DNA of 6,196 nt. Source: Synergistaceae bacterium (GTDB lineage: Bacteria; Synergistota; Synergistia; Synergistales; Synergistaceae). Below are positions 1 to 4,685 of the stretch, piece after piece (position 1 is the first letter of the stretch; every line of letters starts with the position of its first letter). The translations under genes were made by a program, and so were the position numbers. Below the pieces are notes generated by a model that was given only the letters and a program-made list of their open reading frames with translations, had not been told where the DNA came from and ran no database searches. The stretch covers positions 1-6,196 of the forward strand of contig JAISQC010000039.1 in assembly GCA_031274465.1 (NCBI GenBank). Direction: 5' to 3'.

Positions 1-381
1 GTCATATTTCACAGCGTCCTGTCGAGAAGCAAGGAAACGGCCGAGCGAGTCATGGCGTCCATGGGGCTCGATGGCATATTGACGGAGCGCGAGGGCCTGG
101 AACCCGGAGACTCGCCGGACGACCTGCTAGCGGACATCATAGCCGAATTCGGCAAAACCGAGCATAAGGTGATGCTCGTCGGGCACGATCCGTTCATATC
201 GGATCTGGCGTCGCTGATGATCGGTCGGTCGAAAGCAGCGCTGCCGATAAAATTCACCACCGGCACGCTCTTAGGTGCGGACGGAGTGGCCGGCGGAAGC
301 TCGTGGGCGCTGCGGTTTTACATAACGAGCAAGCACCTAGAGCGGCTTGCCCCCCGTCAAGTATCAAAAAACGTCGCATGA
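1..381 (+). CDS. sixA: SixA-type phosphohistidine phosphatase, 3' part (5' end outside window)
   Basis: Frame 1 is open from the first base to TGA at 379-381, giving 126 residues of a histidine-phosphatase (phosphoglycerate mutase-like) protein. The start SVLSRSKETAERV corresponds to the SPLxRARQTAE segment after the N-terminal RHG motif, so roughly 35-45 residues, including the catalytic first histidine, lie left of the window. The second catalytic histidine is visible in LVGHDPFISDLASLMIG (His codon 184-186). The ending, with FTTGTLL, WALRFYIT and a short tail, fits the SixA branch, about 160 residues long in E. coli. SixA removes phosphate from phosphohistidine in the cytoplasm, classically on ArcB and the phosphotransferase system; the substrate here is unknown. 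ATG codons at 52 and 61 are internal. The symbol is by family resemblance only. No clear terminator follows the stop. Confidence 0.8.
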   Translation, partial: VIFHSVLSRSKETAERVMASMGLDGILTEREGLEPGDSPDDLLADIIAEFGKTEHKVMLVGHDPFISDLASLMIGRSKAALPIKFTTGTLLGADGVAGGSSWALRFYITSKHLERLAPRQVSKNVA

Positions 382-561
382 GGGCAAATGAAAGCGATCC
401 GGTCGCGTCTGTGAAAGGAGCTGGACAAACCAGGCCCCGCGCCATTCAGGGGTTTGATGCATCCAATTTTGGATTCTCCTCAAAAAAGAGACTCCTCTGA
501 AAAGCTGACGCTCTGCTCGCACCTAACTAGTCATGATCTTCGATCAGAGCGAGCAATGAAA

Positions 562-820
562 AATTGCGCTCTTGCCCTTGATGTAGCCAACTACCTGCGA
601 CACTGCGCATTTCGGAGGCATCGAGATATACATGTGGACGTGATCCACCGCCACATGGCCTTCCGGTATCTTGATTCTTTGCGACTGGCAAGTTCGTGGA
701 AAATCTCCCCAAGCATCTTGCGCAATCCAAAAACATTGCCTTGCGCCGATATTTCGGTATCCATACCACGTGATGCTTGCAATCCCAAATGCTGTGGCAT
801 AAACTGTGTATATCTTCCAC
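562..820 (-). pseudogene. tnpA: IS200/IS605-family Y1 transposase TnpA, frameshifted and 3'-truncated remnant
   Basis: On the minus strand a GTG at 820-818, preceded by AAGGAGG, opens MEDIHSLCHSIWDCKHHV and VWIPKYRRKAMF, the hallmark N-terminus of IS200 TnpA. The reading then jumps to a second frame (GLRKMLGEIFHELASRKES) at the A-run near 729-733, and to a third (EGHVAVDHVHMYISMPP, then AVSQVVGYIKGKSAI) near 667-674. Joined, the three pieces form one continuous TnpA. The HUH metal-binding motif (H-V-H, 634-642) survives. Similarity stops at KSAI (562-573), so the last third, including the helix with the nucleophilic tyrosine, is gone. The right end of the element was not found. An active TnpA makes single-strand cuts and moves the element; this copy cannot encode a functional enzyme. 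A 159-codon plus-strand ORF across it is an antisense shadow. Confidence 0.88.
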
Positions 821-872
821 GGGCTCTTCCTCCTTGTAAACTTCGGCGGTTCACAAGCGTAGAATTGAGCCC
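821..872 (-). promoter_or_regulatory. IS200-type 5' leader hairpin sequestering the tnpA ribosome binding site
   Basis: Read on the minus strand, a nested inverted repeat sits directly before the TnpA GTG. The outer arms are GGGCTC (872-867) and GAGCCC (826-821). The inner arms are CTTGTGAAC (857-849) and GTTTACAAG (841-833) with a 7-nt loop. The single non-Watson-Crick pair is a G-U wobble only in minus-strand RNA; on the other strand it is an A-C mismatch, so this is probably an RNA fold. The AAGGAGG Shine-Dalgarno lies in and just after the inner 3' arm. IS200 elements are known to repress tnpA translation with a leader hairpin over the ribosome binding site; assigning that role here is inference by analogy. 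Confidence 0.55.
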
Positions 873-937
873 GTTCGAAATCTGGCAACAGCGAAATTTC
901 TGCCGGGTTTTAGATGACTCGAAGGGTAGGTAGAGAA

Positions 938-1819
938 ATGATAATAAACAGAGAGCACGCACAGTTTATCAACTGGATTCCCCCATTTCTTGAAGTCCTT
1001 AAAGAAAAAGGTGGCTCTGCAACGACAAAAGAAGTGCGTGACGGTATAGCAGAAAAAATGAAATTATCCGATGAATTTCTTATGGAAAGATATGACAAAT
1101 CGGGGCAACTGAGATTCAACAATCAAGTTTATTGGGCAAAACAATATCTTACATGGGATGGTTTTGTATCCACATCAAAACGCGGAATATGGTCGTTGAC
1201 CGATAAGGGATTAGAGACATCGCTTAACTATGATGAAGCCCTCACCCTATTTAACAGATGGGTGAAAATACATAATGATGCAAGAAAAGCCCAAAATGAC
1301 GATCCGTCCGCAGATGTTGATACTGAGCAAGAGTATGAACTCGAATCCGAAATAGAAGCAGAAGACAGCCTGCCACTTATTGAGGTGTTGAAAAAAACCA
1401 CGCCGATAGGATTTGAAAACTTATGCGGTCGGTTGTTGCGCGAATACGATTTCGAGGATATAAAAATAACGCAACGGTCACATGATGGAGGCATCGATGG
1501 AATAGCAATCTTGAAACTCAATCCATTCGTGAATATGAGCGTGTACTTCCAATGTAAGAAGTATGAGGGTACAGTGCCGATCTCACATATTCGTGAGTTT
1601 ATTGGAGTGTTGGAATCCGAAAAACGTGGCGTGGATAAGGGATTGTTTATTACAACAGGCTCATTGCCATCATCGGCGTATGAACTAGAACGAAACAATA
1701 CCAAGCTCGAATTAATTGAAGGAGAAAAATTGGTGGAAATGTTTGAAAAAGCCGAACTCGGCGTAACGCCAAGAATCGTTTACGATGTTGACTTAACATT
1801 TTTCAATCAATATATGTAA
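938..1819 (+). CDS. mrr: Mrr-type restriction endonuclease (type IV, modification-dependent)
   Basis: A 293-residue protein, close to the roughly 304 of E. coli Mrr. Residues about 10-95 form the Mrr N-terminal winged-helix DNA-binding domain (FINWIPPFLEVL, SGQLRFNNQVYWAKQYL, RGIWSLTDKGLE). An acidic linker follows at about 120-145. Residues about 150-280 are the Mrr catalytic domain with the PD-(D/E)xK-like core: FENL (E160), DGGIDG (D187), then FQCKKY giving Q205-x-K207, followed by GVDKGLFITTG and the EGEKLVEMFEKAELGV ending. All key residues are present, so the enzyme is probably active. Family members cut methylated foreign DNA in the cytoplasm. ATG 938 is preferred over ATG 914 because AGGTAGAG precedes it at suitable spacing and the N-terminus then matches Mrr length. 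No methyltransferase is in the window, as expected for type IV. The gene is visibly AT-richer than its neighbours (about 42% GC in lines counted), suggesting transfer. Confidence 0.9.
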   Translation: MIINREHAQFINWIPPFLEVLKEKGGSATTKEVRDGIAEKMKLSDEFLMERYDKSGQLRFNNQVYWAKQYLTWDGFVSTSKRGIWSLTDKGLETSLNYDEALTLFNRWVKIHNDARKAQNDDPSADVDTEQEYELESEIEAEDSLPLIEVLKKTTPIGFENLCGRLLREYDFEDIKITQRSHDGGIDGIAILKLNPFVNMSVYFQCKKYEGTVPISHIREFIGVLESEKRGVDKGLFITTGSLPSSAYELERNNTKLELIEGEKLVEMFEKAELGVTPRIVYDVDLTFFNQYM

Positions 1820-1863
1820 ATAAAACGGAAAAAAACGCAATATTTCTCCTATGATTTGGGTGA

Positions 1864-2010
1864 ACACTTGGCATTGTAGGTGCTGAACGATTCGTAGCCC
1901 TTATGGCTCGCGAATCATTTGACTATACTGAATCGCGCCAGAATCTTGATGATGGAATGAGTGTCAGGGAACTAAATAAAAATGCTATGGATTACCCAAA
2001 AACGCTTTAG
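1864..2010 (+). pseudogene. 3' fragment of a small conserved protein of unknown function
   Basis: A 48-residue open stretch, opened by a stop at 1861-1863 and ended by TAG 2008-2010, reads with coding character: GAERFVALMARESFDYTES, then LDDGMSVRELNKNAMDY. It has no start codon or ribosome binding site upstream in frame. Just before it, another frame reads DLGEHL, which would join to GIVGAERF if one base had been lost near 1870. The GAERF..L..RE.FDYT...L pattern reminds me of small proteins of about 80 residues found as orphans beside toxin-antitoxin genes and mobile DNA, but I cannot name the family. It begins 44 bp after the mrr stop, so it may be the broken remains of a gene once carried with mrr. 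It could also be a chance open frame. Confidence 0.4.
1889..1916. repeat. Imperfect hairpin inside the gene fragment
   Basis: GATTCG (1889-1894) pairs with CGAATC (1911-1916), and AGCC (1896-1899) with GGCT (1905-1908). There is a T/CG bulge between the two stems and a 5-nt loop. No T-run follows on the plus strand (ATTTG only), so a terminator for mrr is possible but not well supported. It overlaps the codons for RFVALMARES of the fragment. Confidence 0.35.
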
Positions 2011-2196
2011 GGCAAGTAAAACTGGGTGAAAAATCTCGATTTTCATGGATAATTTTCTGGATGGTTAAGTTTATTTTTTCGAGGCAGCATTATTTGGACA
2101 AGGCTATTTAAGCGAAACGAATAAACTGGCTTTGGCGCGTCTTCAGTTCGCAACTTTTTTCCCTTTATTCATTTGAGCGACACTAATATGATTGCA
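2011..2196. other. AT-rich gene-free stretch, nothing recognised
   Basis: No open frame of coding character, RNA gene or terminator is visible. It is AT-rich with several T-runs and a weak 8-bp inverted repeat (AGTTTATT at 2068-2075, AATAAACT at 2120-2127). Base composition changes sharply to GC-rich at about 2195, which suggests a junction between DNA of different origin. Confidence 0.5.
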
Positions 2197-2380
2197 CCGT
2201 TCGAGGGAGGGAGTCTCGAAACGGCTCCCAGGCACCAGCGGCTCTGCCGCAGCGGCGTTCCGAAACTTCGACGCCAAGACGCCGGTTCGACTCCTGCGCC
2301 AACTTTTGGAGTTGGCAACGGACGAGGGGCGCGGATTATGGAATCCGAGAGCTATCGTTGGTGAGTGCGTTGCCGCACTC
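2197..2380. repeat. Cluster of six consecutive hairpins; possible structured RNA
   Basis: Six inverted repeats follow one another. H1 2197-2224: CCG+TTCGAG with CTCGAA+CGG and one bulged A. H2 2238-2250: GCGGC, loop TCT, GCCGC. H3 2254-2275: GGCGT+CGA with TCG+ACGCC and a 2-nt bulge. H4 2298-2316: GCCAACT, loop TTTGG, AGTTGGC. H5 2332-2347: CGGATT, loop ATGG, AATCCG. H6 2363-2380: GAGTGCG, loop TTGC, CGCACTC. H4 to H6 are perfect stems of 6-7 bp separated by 15 bp each. Overlapping open frames on both strands show no protein family I recognise and no convincing ribosome binding site. I could not match the stretch to tmRNA, RNase P RNA, a tRNA, a riboswitch or a group II intron domain V. It may be a non-coding RNA, a remnant of a mobile element or chance in GC-rich DNA. 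Confidence 0.35.
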
Positions 2381-2566
2381 GATGGGACGAGGGATCGGGC
2401 AGGCATGAAACTCTCGCGCGATCAGCCATGCGGTTTTGGGGATACCGCCAGATTATCCGCGCAGCCCAGCGTTTATCGCTCAAATTTTCGCCGCCCGGCT
2501 GCGGTCGATACCGGCTCAACCGAGACCCCGCTGTTCCCGCGTTGCGCTGGCACGGTCCCCAACTGA
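2381..2566. other. GC-rich gene-free stretch, only weak hairpins
   Basis: No gene is recognised. Weak inverted repeats occur at 2430-2448 (GCGGT with ACCGC) and 2502-2513 (CGGT, loop CGAT, ACCG). Open frames exist on both strands but have low-complexity, Arg/Pro/Ser-rich translations typical of out-of-frame GC-rich DNA. Confidence 0.5.
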
Positions 2567-2568
2567 AA

Positions 2569-2613
2569 AGCGCTGATTCCCGCGCGGACGTTTGCAGACG
2601 CGGGATCAGCGCT
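2569..2613. repeat. Long 15-bp inverted repeat, possible collapsed element related to the adjacent MITE
   Basis: AGCGCTGA (2569-2576) plus TCCCGCG (2578-2584) pair with CGCGGGA (2599-2605) plus TCAGCGCT (2606-2613). There is one bulged T and a 14-nt loop. The right side reads ATCAGCGCTCTCC then TTAG, which resembles the right end of the neighbouring MITE, ATCAGTGATTCC then TTAG. The left arm shares CGCTGATT with the MITE end. It may therefore be a tiny deletion derivative of a related transposon. It lacks a T-run, so it is not a good terminator. Confidence 0.6.
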
Positions 2614-2621
2614 CTCCTTAG

Positions 2622-2803
2622 GGAATCGCTGATTAAATAACCTTTTGGCTGCAATGGGCGTCTACGCCCCTCATCTTCATGTCTGTCAAAAAAAGAATCC
2701 TCGACGTAGCTCTGCTACGCCTGCGGTTCTTTTTTCGCCATCCATATCGACGAGGAACGAATCCACTCCATTTCGCCGAAAAGAACATTTAATCAGTGAT
2801 TCC
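2622..2803. mobile_element. 182-bp MITE, probably IS5-type, with TTAG target-site duplication
   Basis: The left end GGAATCGCTGATTAAAT (2622-2638) and the reverse complement of the right end (2787-2803) match at 16 of 17 positions. Weaker matching continues inward through the CTTTT of both ends. TTAG stands immediately outside both ends (2618-2621 and 2804-2807), a 4-bp duplication fitting the YTAR target known for the IS5 subgroup. The interior has no transposase or other plausible gene. It holds a small hairpin (GGGCG, loop TCTA, CGCCC at 2656-2669) and a terminator-shaped hairpin listed separately. It would be mobilised only by a related transposase encoded elsewhere. It ends 37 bp before the slipin start codon. 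Family assignment rests on ends and target site only. Confidence 0.75.
2689..2735. terminator. Bidirectional terminator-like hairpin inside the MITE
   Basis: AAAAAAGAA (2689-2697) pairs with TTCTTTTTT (2727-2735), CC (2699-2700) with GG (2725-2726), and CGTAGC (2705-2710) with GCTACG (2714-2719) around a TCT loop. An unpaired internal loop lies between the CC/GG pair and the CGTAGC stem. With a T-run on the 3' side in either reading direction, it has the shape of an intrinsic terminator for both strands. Its GC stem is short, so efficiency is uncertain. Confidence 0.5.
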
Positions 2804-2840
2804 TTAGAAACCGCCGAACTTGAATGGGGGATGGATATCG

Positions 2841-4337
2841 ATGAAGGTGGCAATCAACGAAAATGAGCGCGGTTTTTTGTTCAGGGATAGCCGTTTTGTG
2901 CGCATGTTGGCGCCGGGCAAGCACTTCGCCCCGTCTCTGCTAGGGTATAAAACTATCGTAGAGCCGGTTGGCGACGAGCCTTTATCCGACGAAGCGGCGC
3001 TTGCCGTCTATGGCAGGGACGAAAAATTTCTGGCCGCTACAGCCCGCGTCGAAGTCAATGACGAGCAGATAGCGCTGCATTGCGTCAACGGCCGCTTCGC
3101 GGGGATTTTGCGCACGGGAATGCACGCGTATTGGAATATTTTCAAGCGCCATAGCTTTATCATTATAAATATGTCCGACGAAGATCCGGCGGCCGGCATC
3201 CCGTCTTCCGTGCTCGCGTCCATTCCGGATCCCTATTGCAAGCGCGTCCATATAAAGGACGACGAGAGAGGTTTCATTTTCAGGCACGGACGCTTTATCC
3301 GAATGCTGATGCCGGGGCTGAACGTAATACCGGCTTTTCTCGGCTACAGTTGCAAGGAGAGGGACGTCGATGACGAACCCTTTGCCGATGCGGTCGAGGT
3401 GGCAAAATTCAGCAAAGACAAAAATTTTTCCGACAGCGTGGACAGGACGGAGATCATGGACGGGCAAATTGCCCTGCACTACGTCGACGGGCGTTATTCC
3501 GGCATACTCGAAAAGGGGGCTTATGCCTTCTGGAACATATTCAAGAGACATGAGTTTCGTATCATAGACATCACGGATGACATGTCGGCAAGAGACATCC
3601 CGCCCTACGTGCTGGAAGGGATGCCGCGCGATGTCTGCCTCCGCGCGAAAGTCGAGGACTGGCAGGCCGCGTTGCTTTACATCAACGGGACGTTCATCCG
3701 CAAGCTGCCGTCGGGGACCCACTGTTTCTGGCGGAATGGGCGCGACGTCTCAATTTCGTCATACGACATGCGTGCGGTTCAGCTCGACATTTCAGGCCAA
3801 GAGATACTGACGTCCGACAAAGTGGCGCTCCGGGTGAATTTCGTCTGCACATACAGAATAACGGACCCTCTGGCAGTCAACGCCAGATTCAAGGATCACG
3901 GAGCGCAGCTGTACGCCACGGCGCAGCTCGCCCTTCGCGAGATGCTGGGAGGCGTTCGATTCGACGAGGCGCTGGAGACAAAGGACGTCATCGCGGCGCG
4001 GGTGCTCGCGCTTCTGAAACAAAGAGAGGGCGAGCTTTCCGTGGAGTTTTTGAGCGCGGGGATGAAGGATATAATCCTGCCCGGCGAGATCCGCGAAATA
4101 ATGAACACGGTGCTGGTTGCCGAGAAAAGGGCGCAGGCCAACGTCATCACCCGCCGCGAGGAAGTGGCCTCAACGCGCAGCCTGCTCAACACCGCAAAGC
4201 TCATGGACGAGAACGCAACGCTGTACAAGCTGAAAGAACTGGAGTACCTTGAGAGGATATGCGACAAGGTGGACAGCATCAAGGTAAACAACGCGTCGGG
4301 CTTGTTGGAGCAGCTAGGCTCGTTAATGAAGGTTTGA
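2841..4337 (+). CDS. Slipin/SPFH (band 7) family protein with duplicated N-terminal module
   Basis: A 498-residue protein with the SPFH core of the bacterial slipin family at about residues 305-440: LDISGQEILTSDKVALRVNF, YRITDP, LALREMLGG, LSAGMKDIILPGEI, EKRAQANVITRREEVASTRS. A helical oligomerisation tail (about 440-475, LLNTAKLMDENATLYKLKEL) and a short C-terminal end follow. Family members usually have about 370 residues with one N-terminal module; here that module occurs twice, at about 6-135 and 139-268, offset 133 residues (NERGFLFRDSRFVRML / DERGFIFRHGRFIRML; ..QIALH.V.GR..GIL..G..A.WNIFKRH.F in both). A third half-copy at 272-305 (AALLYINGTFIRKLPSGTHCFW) leads into SPFH. Slipins form membrane-associated ring or cage assemblies; no transmembrane segment is obvious. 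ATG 2841 fits the family start (MKVAINENERGF), with GGGGGATGG upstream; a TTG at 2820 is less likely. No NfeD partner gene is present. Confidence 0.88.
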   Translation: MKVAINENERGFLFRDSRFVRMLAPGKHFAPSLLGYKTIVEPVGDEPLSDEAALAVYGRDEKFLAATARVEVNDEQIALHCVNGRFAGILRTGMHAYWNIFKRHSFIIINMSDEDPAAGIPSSVLASIPDPYCKRVHIKDDERGFIFRHGRFIRMLMPGLNVIPAFLGYSCKERDVDDEPFADAVEVAKFSKDKNFSDSVDRTEIMDGQIALHYVDGRYSGILEKGAYAFWNIFKRHEFRIIDITDDMSARDIPPYVLEGMPRDVCLRAKVEDWQAALLYINGTFIRKLPSGTHCFWRNGRDVSISSYDMRAVQLDISGQEILTSDKVALRVNFVCTYRITDPLAVNARFKDHGAQLYATAQLALREMLGGVRFDEALETKDVIAARVLALLKQREGELSVEFLSAGMKDIILPGEIREIMNTVLVAEKRAQANVITRREEVASTRSLLNTAKLMDENATLYKLKELEYLERICDKVDSIKVNNASGLLEQLGSLMKV

Positions 4338-4343
4338 AACATT

Positions 4344-4567
4344 GTGCGCGCGATATTGCGATGCCCTGAAAAACCATGGACATCCCAGATGACCCGGACG
4401 GCAAAATGACGTTTTCAGGATGCGGATACGGGATGCAGTCGGACGACCTGCCCCATTACAACGACGACGGCATCGACGCGGTATGAGCCGCCGTGTCACC
4501 GGGCGCGCTCGCCCGCAAAATGGAAGCCGGCGCGGATCTGGCTGAGGCGATAGCGGGCATGAATTGA
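4344..4567 (+). pseudogene. Decayed small gene with in-frame TGA, possibly a zinc-ribbon-like protein
   Basis: From ATG 4376 a frame reads MDIPDDPDGKMTFSGCGYGM, then SDDLPHYNDDGIDAV, to TGA at 4484-4486. It continues in the same frame as AAVSPGALARKMEAGADLAE, then AIAGMN, to a second TGA at 4565-4567. Codons on both sides have the GC-rich third positions of neighbouring genes, so the first TGA looks like a mutated codon (CGA to TGA would do). Just upstream, GTG 4344 in another frame reads VRAILRCPEKP, which would join to MDIPDDPDG after one frameshift near 4375 and give a Cys-containing start resembling a zinc ribbon with lost cysteines. No strong ribosome binding site was seen before 4376. 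The 36-codon ORF alone could still be a real small gene. Function unknown. Confidence 0.4.
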
Positions 4568-4598
4568 CATAAGGCGGGAACTCTTAAAGTTATTCATT

Positions 4599-4644
4599 CA
4601 GAGGCCCTCTGTATATACAATCTGTGGGAGTTCGGCGATAATAT
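4599..4644 (+). promoter_or_regulatory. Candidate promoter and operator-like palindrome for the SLH-VWA gene
   Basis: A perfect palindrome CAGAGG-C-CCTCTG lies at 4599-4611. It is followed by a possible -35 TATACA (4614-4619) and, after 17 bp, a -10 GATAAT (4637-4642), each matching four to five of six consensus bases. The palindrome abuts the -35 box, a common place for a regulator site. A second TTGACA at 4564-4569 has no good -10. These are consensus matches by eye only. Confidence 0.4.
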
Positions 4645-4669
4645 CATAGAAATTAAATCGTCATAAATT

Positions 4670-4675
4670 AAGGAG
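4670..4675 (+). promoter_or_regulatory. Ribosome binding site of the SLH-VWA gene
   Basis: AAGGAG, 10 bases before ATG 4686, is a strong Shine-Dalgarno sequence. It fixes the start of the SLH-VWA gene, which also begins with an ideal signal peptide. Confidence 0.8.
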
Positions 4676-4685
4676 ATTGGGATAA

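Noticed and set aside
471..496. Imperfect stem GGATTCTC / GAGACTCC as terminator of the phosphatase gene
   Set aside because: It has an internal mismatch, no T-run after it and lies about 90 bp past the stop.
454..933. Plus-strand 159-codon ORF
   Set aside because: It is antisense to the three TnpA frames, has no ribosome binding site and an unconvincing composition; the transposase explains the stretch.
2068..2127. 8-bp inverted repeat AGTTTATT / AATAAACT as a transposon end or terminator
   Set aside because: Short, AT-only in character and 44 bp apart; likely chance in AT-rich DNA.
2281..2316. tRNA or permuted tRNA/tmRNA, from GGTTCGACTCC followed by a GCCAACT/AGTTGGC pair
   Set aside because: The T stem has a mismatch, and no D arm, anticodon arm or tmRNA tag reading frame could be built around it.
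2143..2654. Overlapping ORFs of 63-124 codons on both strands
   Set aside because: Arg/Ser/Pro-rich translations with no family motif, mutually overlapping, without clear start signals; the inverted repeats explain the DNA better.
2982..3722. Minus-strand 246-codon ORF
   Set aside because: It lies wholly within the slipin gene and is a shadow of GC-rich codons.
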